From assembly GCA_964030785.1 (NCBI GenBank), contig OZ034979.1, positions 10,890,883 through 10,954,882 on the forward strand: a stretch of DNA of 64,000 nt. Direction: 5' to 3'. The translations under genes and the position numbers were made by a program. Positions 37,201-46,780 of the stretch are shown in pieces. Below the pieces are notes generated by a model. It was not told where the DNA came from, made no database searches, and saw only the letters and a list, made by a program, of their open reading frames with translations. Every line of letters starts with the position of its first letter. The first letter of the stretch is position 1. Source of the DNA: Siderastrea siderea. Lineage: Eukaryota > Cnidaria > Anthozoa > Scleractinia > Rhizangiidae.

Positions 37201-40200
37201 AGTGGATCTCAACATGAAAACGTTGGCTCAAATTTTGTAAGTTCTGCGGTTGTATCTTGAAAAAGTTGCAAAAAAAAAAAACTCACCGTGGTTCACCTAG
37301 GTCACTAAGGTTTTCCAAACGAAATGCCGCTAAGCGGAGACTACGAGCTCTTGCTCACTTGGAGAAAAAGAAAGAAAAACCTCTAGGACCAGGGTAACTA
37401 TGGTTTGCCGTTTTTTCGAAAATTCACTTGATAATATTCCACTTGAAGTTCAAGAGAGCGAAGGTACTTCCGTAATCATAATTTTAAGTGAACACAATTA
37501 TCGCCAGTACGCGAAAGTCCTGGCCAGCCAAAGTCACAAGTCGTCGCAGCCTCTTGTTTCTCTGTTTGGCTAGAGCCTTGCGACTGTGCTTCATACTTTA
37601 AGGGGAATTAATTTGCAGATCATCTTTGTTTGTTTCAGATCCGGTAGTAATCCTTGTATTAGGAGAAACAAAATTTGGGGAGGGCAAAATGGAGGCGTTT
37701 TGGTCTACAATGGAGGTAAAAAGGTCGTGTTCTTTTCAACTGTTATTATTTTTGCATCCTTGAAGTTGTCTTTAAAAAAAGCAATGACAAAGTGATTTTT
37801 TGTATAAATCTTACGTAACCCAATATTCCTAACAAAACCGTTAGACCAGACCACTTTTTTGTCCATTTCAGGACTTGGTTTGCTGGAAGAGAACGAGATT
37901 TTTGACAACGCGATGGCAGGGGTCTGGATCAAAACAGAGAGTAACCCAGTCCTACGGAGAAACAAGATCCATCACGGCCGTGAAGGAGGGGTGTGCGTGT
38001 TTAACTGCGGGAAGGGTGGGTACTAGAATACTGAAGAAACTAAACATGACATTACATTACCCTTACAAGCAGTTTTCTTTGTGTCAGTCATAGAAAACGT
38101 AACTAAGTGAGCGTTCTAGTTTTAAAAACTCAAAGCAATATCAAACGCGTTTCTAAGAAACTCCCACGTACCCCTCCCCTAACTCAACATTTTGCTCTAA
38201 GTGATGATAAGTAAAAAATGTCGACTTAGGGGAGGGGTAGGTGGGGAGTTCCCCAGAAACGCGTGATGATCCCTATATTCAACGGGAGCCTAGCGCGGAA
38301 AAACATTCGTTTTTCAAAACAAACAAGCAAAAATGCAAAAACAGTACCATACTAACCTGATTAATTGCCATAGGAACATTTAGAACTCTAAGCAAAAACA
38401 AGCGTGGGAAAATATGCAACCGGAGCCAAGCGCGGAAAAAGCATGTCACCGGCGCCAAGGACCGGTGCCGTGAGCGGGAAAATGTGCAACCGGGCTGAAG
38501 CGCGGGAAAACGCGTTAACGGTACCAAACAAGTTTAAACTAAGTTCCGATCGATCAGGGCTGTAACAGACAACGTTCTTACATTATATTTTGCAGGTGTT
38601 TTGGAGAATAACGACATCTTTCGGAATGCCTTGACAGGTAAGCAAACGGAGCTAAAAAATAAACAAACAAACAAAAAAATGACAACCTTTGAATCAGCGA
38701 TTTATTTCTTGCACGGTATGATTTGTTTGCGCTCCTATTACCCTCTCTCGTGGTTTTCTTATAGAGTGTTAATATTTGTTATAACTATTCTTATTTCTAT
38801 TAATTTTTTTTGTTCTAGAATGTATGTATTGTTCATAAACAGACGTATTGTAAAGTAGCTGTAGGTTAATGTAATGTATTTAGCAATAATGTGTAAGCAA
38901 TGGGCTATTTTTTAAATATTTTTTTGTTTAGCTTAGCGCTTTTGTAAACTTCCTGTCCCTGTATGTGAACTGTATTAAAAAAAGGAACTAAATTCAGTTA
39001 AATAGGTGCAAAGAATACATTGAACCAATCAGAAATTAAATTCTTGTCGCTAATACTTATAACCTCTTCTGTCTTAACAGGAATTCTTATCAGCACTGCT
39101 AGTTTTCCAGTGTTGAGAGGTAACCGCATATTTGATGGCGGTGCTGCTGGAATTGAGATCACCAACAGTGCAGGTAAACCACCCTTCCCTTGGTTCTTAT
39201 CTGGCACTTAACTTCCCCCCGTCGCTCTATACCCATCTCTCCTTCTCACCCAACCCCCACTGGTGCATTTAACGTTTGTTAGTCTTTATTGCCAATTCTC
39301 CTGTTAACCTTTCTTCTCATTGACACTTTTCCTAGGAGGTGTTCTAGAAGAAAATGAAATCTTCAATAACCGGTTTGACGGGATTTGTCTGGCTACAGGT
39401 GTTAAACCTCAGCTTAGCAGTAAGTATGAATTGACTCACCCACCCGTCCCTCGTAGTGGTTTTATCATACTGACAGATTTTCACCCTCCCTCCCTCAGAC
39501 AACAAGGTGCACGGCAACAGGCGTGAGGTGGAAAAAGCCATTGAGTCTTGCCGCTGTCTGTTCCAGGTGTCTGGCAACACGTGCTACCCAATGCACGACT
39601 TTTACAGGTGTGTTGGTAACAAGCGTTTAACACGTGTGAAGTGACTTATGAAATTTACGTCTCCAAAAATATCATCGGAAAGAGAATATCGCTGCCGCTT
39701 GCACGAAACTTTTGATTAGTTTTTGAAAACTTTTTGACATCTTTTTTTGTGGCTTCTGTTCAATCAAATCCAGTAACTCTAAGAGGAGGAATCGCGAGCG
39801 CATGCGTGACACTTGACAACTCTGTCTCTTACAGTTCTTTCATTCTAATTGGCCAGTTGACATTAAACCCATCGAAAAGTTGTCAATCAAAACCAATCAA
39901 AAACTTTTTGGGAGTGACACTGGTAAGGCGCACGGCGCAGTGAAGGTGTGTGGAGTTTGAAATCCGTCTTGCTGTCCAAAAGTTGGTTTACGGGGTTAGA
40001 TTGCGTGTACGATTAAGCTGATTTTTATTATTTACACTGCAAAACAGTGTTTTTCAAGCTCCAAAAGGTGGGGGGTAACGCGAAGCATCACACTTTTTAG
40101 TCAAGAAAATTTTGTTCTGTGGCCACGCGAGTTCATTACCAGGTCTAACTCATCAAAAATGAAGACTATCTTGCATTGTTCATATTTGTTCCCTGTGGTT

Positions 40201-41399
40201 CTCTTGGATTCTCTCATCCAAAACAAAATGTTGTCGTTTATGAAGGTATCTAAATGATTTCCGTTTACATTGTATCAATTGTACAATTTATTACAACAAC
40301 AACTGGTTACATTACAAATTAATGGTTCCACCCGCAAATTAGCTTGAGCTATTTGAGGCGGGTGGAAACTAGTTTCCATTCAGGTAACTTTATTACGCAT
40401 CTAGAGATTATCCCTTTGGTTGAACATTGCCTTTATTCTCATCACTGGTCTGGTTGACAGTTCTTTGATGCTATAAAGAGAGTTTAGATATTCATGTCTC
40501 TGTTTTTGCTTAACTAGGTGCACCACGTGTGGTACTTCGGATGGTTACGCTATCTGTGTCAGTTGCGTGAAAGGCTGTCACGATGGACACGATGTGGAGT
40601 TTGTTAGGCGTGACAGGTAAGCAGTGAAAGTAACGCAAAATCTGTTGACGGTATAGTAAGACCCGTGTTGTTAAACTCTGCTAAGTTCATAGCAAAGATG
40701 GACATAACTCTTCCCTCTTCCGTGGAATGCTAATCTGTGGCAAGGTTATCCTAGTGTAGGTTTTACCAAACAATCCGCCGGTATTTATTTATACCTGCAG
40801 TGCAGCTGAGACGATAACAATGTGGAGACTACAATATGTTCCCCTTTTCTCCTCTAAGCTGTTAAAAGAAGTAGCAAAGTTGATTATAACCGACGTTGTA
40901 AGGGAAAAAGACACTTAGACGTAAAAGTATCCCAGCATTATTAGCGCTCAAGATTGGATGTGGAGAAAGACGCACCCACTCCAAGAATTTATTTCTTCTT
41001 CAGTCGATTTTCATGCTCCATCGAGTCGAACCACCAAAATTAACAACTAAGAGCGAGAGGAGGGGGAGAGGGGAAGGGGAAATGTGGCAGGGTGAAGGAA
41101 AACTTACCCACCCCCACCCTCTGTGGTCTTCGTTTACTTCTGTCACGCGGTTTGCGGTCTACTGAAACAGGTTAACCATGTTACATTCGTAGACTAAGTA
41201 GTTCTATTTTTCATTGGTTAACAGGTTTTTCTGCGACTGCGGTGCTGGTTCAAGCGGTGTTCTGTGTAAACTAATCGGCGATAGGTGCTGGTCAGTGGCA
41301 TCGTCTCGAGCGCAAACAGCAAGAGTGCTGGCCAGCGGTGGTCAAACAGAAACGTCTGCGCAGGAGGAGAGTAGGAACCAGGCTCTTTGCATTTCGTGA
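20888..41399 (+). CDS. FBXO11: FBXO11: F-box / beta-helix / UBR-box substrate receptor of an SCF ubiquitin ligase
   Basis: 26 exons: 20888-20975, 21100-21209, 21394-21526, 23434-23572, 24243-24444, 24983-25103, 25304-25407, 25896-26001, 27229-27335, 28250-28387, 30225-30356, 31492-31577, 32333-32364, 32777-32830, 32942-33036, 33988-34063, 34605-34651, 37031-37116, 37639-37715, 37872-38015, 38596-38637, 39081-39173, 39336-39419, 39499-39607, 40518-40616, 41225-41399 (stop TGA). All phases match, giving 892 aa; human FBXO11 is about 840-930. Order: basic Ser-rich N-terminus; F-box about 115-157; beta-helix (PbH1/CASH) coils about 225-800, with recurrent blocks such as [22 protein letters not shown]-type zinc finger about 802-850. 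FBXO11 binds SKP1/CUL1 and targets proteins such as BCL6 and CDT2 in vertebrates. Start choice: ATG 20888 has G at -3; an in-frame ATG at 20822 would add 22 residues. Confidence 0.95.
22255..22453. mobile_element. MITE of the TTAACCCTTTAAGCCCC family, FBXO11 intron 3
   Basis: Contains GGTGACAAGCATCTAATTTC, TTGATCGAACATACAGGTCA and ATGATCAACAAATGTGTTGA, and ends ATATTGGGGTTGAAAGGGTTAA. The left terminus is degenerate. Confidence 0.65.
23055..23258. mobile_element. MITE of the TTAACCCTTTAAGCCCC family, FBXO11 intron 3 (second copy)
   Basis: In the opposite order to the copy at 22255. It starts TTAGGCCCTAATATCC, runs through TATTCTCCTCACTGTTCTCC and TTTGGTGATCATTTCC, and ends TTGGGGCTTAAAGGGTTAA. 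Confidence 0.65.
23434..23572 (+). other. FBXO11: FBXO11 exon 4, encoding the F-box
   Basis: Encodes the SKP1-binding F-box: [18 protein letters not shown] followed by [18 protein letters not shown] and CLW. The final Trp codon is split by the intron (TG|G). The Pro-Asp-Glu, the Leu pattern and the closing W match F-box proteins. This exon lies 1.9 kb downstream of exon 3. Confidence 0.9.
24605..24850 (+). mobile_element. tRNA-derived SINE-like element, FBXO11 intron 5
   Basis: The head GGTGTGGTGCTGTAGTGTTT resembles a tRNA A-box region, and a degenerate B-box-like stretch follows near 24655. The body contains GGGGTACCAGCGACATACTG, CTGGGGGTAACCCTGCAGTG and ACTAGCATCCCACCCAAGGG, wording typical of a SINE body. 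Orientation is inferred from the tRNA-like head. Confidence 0.5.
26313..26383. repeat. (ATT)n microsatellite, FBXO11 intron 8
   Basis: About 23 trinucleotide units with one slip near the end. Confidence 0.95.
26712..27135. mobile_element. Possible non-autonomous element, FBXO11 intron 8
   Basis: The ends CAGGTGCACCCAACG (left) and CGTTGGATGCCTCTG (right) are approximate reverse complements. The interior of about 420 bp has no coding capacity. It ends about 95 bp before exon 9. Confidence 0.4.
27785..27996. mobile_element. MITE of the TTAACCCTTTAAGCCCC family, FBXO11 intron 9
   Basis: Starts TTAAACCTTTAAGCCCCAAT and ends TATTGGGGCTTCAAGGATTA. It is directly followed by another copy that shares the junction. 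Confidence 0.7.
27993..28197. mobile_element. MITE of the TTAACCCTTTAAGCCCC family, FBXO11 intron 9 (abutting copy)
   Basis: Starts ATTAAGCCCTGATATG and ends GTTAGGGCTTAAAGGGTTAA. It abuts the preceding copy head to tail and ends about 50 bp before the acceptor of exon 10. Confidence 0.7.
29157..29849. mobile_element. Non-autonomous DNA transposon (693 bp), FBXO11 intron 10
   Basis: The left end TTAGGGTGCGTTTCTTTGGG and the right end CCCAAAGAAACGCACCCTAA are perfect 20-bp inverted repeats. Subterminal AAAGAAACGCA and ATCCGGATTT words recur inside. There is no transposase frame and no clear target duplication. A G/C-rich hairpin follows at 29853-29960. Confidence 0.75.
31226..31293. repeat. 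(GAT)n microsatellite, FBXO11 intron 11
   Basis: About 22 trinucleotide units ending in a GATAATGAT slip. It makes a poly-Ser frame on the minus strand that is not a gene. Confidence 0.95.
33058..33302. mobile_element. Short terminal-inverted-repeat element, FBXO11 intron 15
   Basis: Begins AGGGCCTGGCTACAC and ends TATCCAGGCCCT (9-bp terminal inverted repeat AGGGCCTGG/CCAGGCCCT). Inside are paired GGAAACA / TGTTTCC motifs. A related pattern of GAAACATTG / CAACGTTTC words occurs in intron 10 at about 28440-28660. Confidence 0.5.
34832..35047. repeat. Inverted-repeat element, FBXO11 intron 17
   Basis: AACAAGGTTGCGTTGTAAGT...GTTGCACGTATTACCACCTC on the left is mirrored by GAGGTGGTAATACGTGCAAC...CAACGCAACCTTGTT on the right. 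The arms are about 50 bp around a 70-bp loop. A half-copy is visible at about 33750-33890 in intron 15. Confidence 0.65.
35729..35833. repeat. Palindromic element, FBXO11 intron 17
   Basis: CCTAGTTCAAACGTCGAA at the left and TTCGACGTTTGAACTAG at the right are reverse complements, with partial pairing of CAAATG/CATTTG inside. Confidence 0.55.
38145..38264. repeat. Palindromic element, FBXO11 intron 20
   Basis: ACGCGTTTCT..GAAACTCCCAC..ACCCCTCCCCTAA pairs with TTAGGGGAGGGGT..GTGGGGAGTT..AGAAACGCGT. It is a hairpin of about 120 bp. Confidence 0.6.
38400..38530. repeat. Cluster of AGCGCGGGAAAA-type motifs, FBXO11 intron 20
   Basis: Repeated short units of the form CAACCGG..CCAAGCGCGGAAAA occur four times with variation. 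The same word recurs near 57430-57480 and 62850-63095, each time in non-coding DNA. Confidence 0.5.
40518..41399 (+). other. FBXO11: FBXO11 exons 25-26, encoding the UBR-type zinc finger and C-terminus
   Basis: Exon 25 (40518-40616) gives [29 protein letters not shown] and RRDR. Exon 26 opens FFCDCGAG. The Cys/His spacing (CxxC, CxxC, CHxGH, CxC) is that of the UBR box found in FBXO11. The C-terminal tail after CKLIGDRC is diverged and ends [11 protein letters not shown]. Confidence 0.9.
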
Positions 41400-44300
41400 C
41401 GGAATGCAATTATAAATAATATTAAGAAACGTGAGCATCTACGGAAAAAACAAGGTTTAAGTTATCAGAAGAACATGCATACGCAGCATAAATTCTTATC
41501 TTCACTCTTTCTCTCACTTTTATTAAGCTTTTCAACTGAATCTCTATATGAAAATATATTAGCTAAAATCTTTTTATAAAAATTATTTATCCGTACTATT
41601 TATTATATTGCACACACTCAGTGTTTTATCCTTAACTCACTAATGCCTAGACGCAAATCTTTCATTCATACATTTCTCATACAACTCGTTATTTTCTAAT
41701 GCGTATTTTGCCGGCGTTCTTGTAACGATGTCATTGTGATTTTGTTGCGGTGGGACAAGGCGGCGTACGATGTCAGCGTCAAAGATGCCTTGATCGCGCC
41801 TAAATGATCTTTGATGTTGAAAGTTTTAAATAACAGCTGAATTTCTCTTTGTGTTAATTATTTGTTGTGTTCTTAAAACATGTTTGTTTACCATTTCCTT
41901 TACACAAGGTCGGGGGGGGGGGGATTCTAATAGCGTTTCAGTTAACAGTTACCCATTCGTTCATTTATCTTTTTGGAAATAATCTGGCTAAGCATTTTAT
42001 TGAACTAGGTGTATAATATAAAAACCTGCAACAGTAATGTAAATACGTTATTAACAAGAAAGAACCAGAAAATACTTAAAAAGAAAGGGACTATAAACAG
42101 ATGAACTTAGGTATTTATTTATAATATAATTTCATAGGTACGTAAAAAGAAAAAAAGGCAGCTACATGCTTGAGTTTTAATTAAATAAAAATATGACAAA
42201 CCAAATTTTGTTGGGCTTCCTTGTGTGCATACGGACATGCGTCATACTAATGCTGAAACGAACATACGAACGGCGAAAGAAAAGGCTGCGCAAAGGCTCG
42301 CACACACGCTCACGGATCACGTGCCTTGCAACATTGCACGCCGCAATCATGGCAAGTTCAATGGTGGAGGTACGGTGCATTTTAGTCCGCGCAACCTTTT
42401 GCAATATGACGTGCGTCACGAAAATTTTCATACTTTATGTACCACTTCTGTAGTGTTGCGCGCAACTACGCAATTTAGAAATTCCGAGCGTTAAGTTTGA
42501 AGTAAGATGACAACAATCGGAACTAAAGGCGCGGTTACACGGAGGAATTTCTCTTGCAACCTGCAACACAACGCTGACGAGCGCACTGGCTTGCGAGATA
42601 AGTTGCAGTATACATGTTGCATGGTGCAATTTAACTCGCAACGCTGTGGGGAGTGGAAGCCTAGTGTTTTTGTTCCGCCAAGTCGCGGGAGTTCTAGGAA
42701 AAGTTGGCTAACCTTCTATTTCTCTTATTACTATGAGGTACGCTGTACCTTGTAGCATGTTAACTGTGGAACTGGTCACGTGACTGCAATTGTCCTGTAT
42801 AACGGTGCCCTTAAAGAGGGTTCTGTCAGAAGAATTTTCACATTTTTGGGAGAAAATGGGATGAAATTCAAACTAAATACCTTTTCTCATACAAGAAATA
42901 CTCCCTAGAATGTTCTCAGATAAAAAACAAACAAACCACAGTCAGTTTTCAGCGATTTTTTCAAGAAACATGGGAGAAACTCGAAAAAAGAAACAGCGTT
43001 TGCTATTAACTAAGTACCTTTCTGGTTTTAGGTTTCTTTGCAAACTTATGGGGAAAGCTTTGATCTCTGTGGAAAGGTCACGTGGACAAAACTAAATAAT
43101 GCTCTAAGTGGTCAGCGGTGCTAAACGCTAGCGAAGATTTTTCCATGCGTTTTTTGCTTTCGTTTGGGCAGGAACATGGAGAAAGTTGCTTTAATGACAA
43201 GTTTTCGTGCGCATTGCGTTTCACATCTCTGTCGGAGTGTTAGTCACGTAAATTTTTAGATTACTAGTTCCCGCGAAAATTGAAGTTTTGGTCGGCATGA
43301 GTCCACTCCGAAAAAAATGTCGGCCTTCCTTCGTTTATTTTCCTTCTAATTAATGTGGGAGTGAGACTGTGAATCCTCTTCCCTTGCTCGCGTCTTATGC
43401 TCCCTAATTCCCTGTCTGCCTTTCGTGTTTGTCCCTGCCACACAGGCTAGGGCACACAAAGATTACACTGGCAATGTCTCCGATCCCGTTTGAAAAATTT
43501 AATTTGCCGTAGTTACAACGCCATCATGTGATCAGTTACGTAGCGGTTGAAAGACTTTTATAGGGCGGTCTCCACTCCTCTCCTCCTCGAGCGCGCGTCC
43601 CCGAAAACTCAGGTTTTAACTATCTTAAGACTGCAAAAGAGGAGCCTCCTCCACAGACGCTCTTTGGGCAGAACAGGCGCTATTCCGGTTACATTTGAAT
43701 TAGAAAAGGAAAACAAACATTCCGAGAAGGTTTTTCTTTACAAGAGCCTGGAAAGATATTTTCAGAAATTAAAAATTTTCTTTTTACGCCCACTTCAAGA
43801 TGGCGGACATTAACGAACGAACGAACAAACAAAAAAACAACCAAACAGAAAAATACTCTTTCAGAGCGGCGCCAAAGCCCCTGCGGACTGCGGTTCAGGC
43901 TACCTAATCTGAAGCCTGCAATAGAAACGGTATGTGGTGTTCAGTGTGAAAACAGTTTGCACGTTGTATAATGTTATCACTGAAAGACAACGCGAAAACA
44001 TGGCATATTATTTGTAAAAGGCTGTTTTTTCACGTTAAGGTGCCGCATTTGTGCAATATGTATATATTGGGACCGTATTTTTACAAATATACATTTGTAA
44101 AAAAGGCGCTTCTTTACCTAAAGGTGCCGCATTTGTGTAATATATATATTATATATATTGGGACCGTATTTTTACAAATATATATTTGGGTTCCCCTCTT
44201 TGGGGGCACTATTGAAAAAGGCTTGATTTGTTGATGTGACACGTGGTGGAAATCCTTGGTGCGATACTCCTTTGCTGAAAGGGAGTTTATTTCTTGTTCT

Positions 44301-45308
44301 CAAACTCATTAATAATTCGTGAAGAGAAAACAAAGGAAGTCACTACCGTGACGGTGGTTTGGATACCGGATCTTAATTCGCATAAAATGTTTTGAAATTT
44401 TGCTTTGAATTTCAGTCTCCAAGAATTACGAATATTTTGAGAAGCAATATCAAAAACTCGAATGAGCGTTTCATCAGGTATCCAGACACCGAGAAGTCGG
44501 TTAAAAAAAACTCGGCTGCGCCTCATTTTTTCAACCCATTTCTCGTTGTTTGGATATCCGGCTGATGAAACACTCTTTGTCGTGTTTGATATATTACTTT
44601 TAAATTCTTGTTATGAAACGATCATCCATAGACATGTTTTTCACTTAGTTACCTTTCTCTCCAGTAAACAGTTACTTCTCGGGTTTTTTAAGGACAAAGC
44701 TGGTTACAGTAGTTTTAGTTTTTGGAAAGGAAGATTTTGGGCAAGCGGTTTCTTGGTAAGCTTTTGTTTGACAAGTTTTATTTTCTTGTGTGTACGACAA
44801 AATGTGGCTTTCAAGAGAGGCTATCAAGACTCCTCGTTGAAAAACTGAGACTTGTCTTTGAGGAAAATCTTGTCAAGGAAATCTTGTTTAGTTCTTTTAG
44901 TGTGGTTGCCCCCGGCGGAAAACTTGTGAAGGAAGCTTGATAACCGTTTACATGAGCAAATATACCTTGTCCAAGATTAGTCGCCAAGGAAAAAGTGTTC
45001 ACACACTAGCAAATAAACAAGTCAGAAAACGCGTCAAGAAAAAACTTGCCCGCTTATGCGAACTACTTAAAACTTCCGCTGAATATAAAGAGCTCCTTGT
45101 CGGGTGACGTGTTAAGTCTCAGCGAAATTAAAACAAGCCTCAATTTTCTTTCGTTGTCATACTTACAGTATGCTTATAAAAAATATCCATTACAAAAAAT
45201 TCAAAAAAAGCAGACGGTGTACTACTTTCCGCTGCAGTGCTGTGAGTTACTTTATGTAACTGTTTTCAATGGCAGTTCATCTGAATCCTTGGTTCAATAA
45301 ATTTCTGG
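41400..45308. other. Spacer between FBXO11 and the GPCR gene
   Basis: Holds the FBXO11 3' flank, a G tract near 41911-41921, a CTTGCAAC-rich repeat at about 42530-42650, and an imperfect direct duplication (units 44037-44094 and 44120-44189, both containing GGTGCCGCATTTGTG and GGGACCGTATTTTTACAAAT). A palindromic element lies at 44462-44575, with ends ATGAGCGTTTCATCAG and CTGATGAAACACTC. None of the open frames shows a domain or splice context. Confidence 0.5.
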
Positions 45309-46298
45309 TTACTCCGCGCTACCTAGCACTGTGGATGCCAGGGATGGCAGTGTTACCGGTGTCAAAGCGACAGCGCTGTGGCCCCCTCTTACATTAGCCA
45401 ACTCTGTGTTATCCATCGCTGCCTGCCTTCTAAAACTGCATAGACCCAGCGCTTGTCTAAACTCAGGGATTCTTAATGCGTACACGACAGGGTTAAGGAA
45501 AAGGTTTGAAAAATTGAAAACCACGGCGACGTAAAACACTGTGGGCAAGCTGATGTCGGGCTTCAAGCTTACATAGCTCACGACGATGAAAGGGAACCAC
45601 GACAGCAAAGCAACAATTGATACAAACATCAAAGTTTTTGTCAAGCGTTGGTTTTGTAAGTCTCTGTTTTGCTGCTGTGAAGCGATTCTTCCGTGTTGAA
45701 ACTTTCTCCAGGTACCGATGTTACATCCACATACGATGAATAATAGAATTAAAAAATATGGTGCCGTAGCATAAGTGGCATGTTTCTGTGAAGTCACGAC
45801 AAAGCTCATGGAAACAGCGAAACTTAATGTCCACAAAATAAAAATAGCAACACCGTATGCTCGCTTCGACAGTGTTCGGTACTTTCGAGGCCAATAGATA
45901 GCGTAAAATCTCTCAACAGATATCATGGCTGCAGAACACAGTGAGGCTTGAAAGAAAACTCTGCTCAAAATGAGGAAGACGGTGTGAAAAAACGAGTTTT
46001 TAGTTATTGTCCATAGAGAATACTCATCCCCAAACACGTAAATACTATAATAGGGTATAATCACAGCTCCCAAAATTAGGTCAGCAAAGGCCATATTGAT
46101 GACCAAATATAAACTTCTCTTATGAAGTTTCTTGTTCATTGCAAAGAGAACAATTGTCAGCAAGTTTCCCATCACAATAAGGACTGCTTCTAACACAAAC
46201 ACACTGAAAAATGCAATGCCTTCCTGTTTGGACGGATCTTCCTCAGTAGGTGTCGAAGATGTGTTTTTCGAATTGTCGGTAGCTGTTATGTTGTTCAT
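45309..46298 (-). CDS. Class A (rhodopsin-family) G protein-coupled receptor, orphan, intronless
   Basis: A single exon of 329 codons plus TAA. The N-terminus has two N-glycosylation sequons (NIT at 3, NTS at 12). TM1 contains VMGNLLTIV (N45). TM2 contains NMAFADLILG (D73). TM3 ends in ERF (129-131) in place of DRY. TM6 has SWFPF (P236) where CWxP is usual. TM7 has LFLNPVVYALR (NPxxY at 269-273). Basic helix 8 and a short Ser/Thr tail follow. Hydrophobic segments fall near 28-54, 62-86, 103-128, 148-169, 179-196, 220-244 and 252-275. The usual Cys at the top of TM3 and the Cys in the second extracellular loop are both absent, so the conserved disulphide is missing. Cnidarians have large lineage-specific families of such intronless receptors. 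The ligand cannot be inferred. Confidence 0.9.
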   Translation of the reverse strand: MNNITATDNSKNTSSTPTEEDPSKQEGIAFFSVFVLEAVLIVMGNLLTIVLFAMNKKLHKRSLYLVINMAFADLILGAVIIPYYSIYVFGDEYSLWTITKNSFFHTVFLILSRVFFQASLCSAAMISVERFYAIYWPRKYRTLSKRAYGVAIFILWTLSFAVSMSFVVTSQKHATYATAPYFLILLFIVCGCNIGTWRKFQHGRIASQQQNRDLQNQRLTKTLMFVSIVALLSWFPFIVVSYVSLKPDISLPTVFYVAVVFNFSNLFLNPVVYALRIPEFRQALGLCSFRRQAAMDNTELANVRGGHSAVALTPVTLPSLASTVLGSAE

Positions 46299-46567
46299 TT
46301 TTTGGAACTTGAACTAGAACATGGAAACGTTTTTACTTTGATGCGAGATAGCTTGCATGTGGTTACTCCCTGCGAAAAATATCGTCAAATATCGTCATAG
46401 TTGAAGACCGATTTCAAATGACGTCATAATCAAATTGTTTTTCACAGCCAATCATCGCTGACAATAAGTGTACTGCGGCCAAATGAATTTATTTCCTATT
46501 TTTCGCTTCGCTTTTCTCTTTTTAGACGGGTTGCCGTCTCCTGCTTTTAATGTTTCGTTTGCTGTTA

Positions 46568-46780
46568 AGTGATCGCTACGATCGCTACGATCGCTATGGT
46601 CGCTGTGATTGCTGGAAAAAAACGTTCCAAATCGTGGGAGTCATATGGAAACCACTCTTTAGCGATCGATGTGAAATGCTGTGATCGCCACGATCGCTGA
46701 AGTGTGGTTTCCATATGCTCACAACGATTGCTGAACGTTTTTTCCAGCGATTGCAGCGATTGTAGCGATCATATGAAAAC
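46568..46780. repeat. Palindromic element of GATCGCTACGATCGC repeats
   Basis: The left arm has GTGATCGCTACGATCGCTAC..GATTGCTGGAAAAAACGTTC. The right arm has GAACGTTTTTTCCAGCGATT..GTAGCGATCATATG. ATATGGAAACCACTC / AGTGTGGTTTCCATAT pair inside. It is a foldback element of about 210 bp, 270 bp upstream of the GPCR start. Confidence 0.65.

Noticed and set aside
42177..42755. Overlapping frames on both strands downstream of FBXO11
   Set aside because: They fall in a CTTGCAAC-type dispersed repeat and show no conserved domain.
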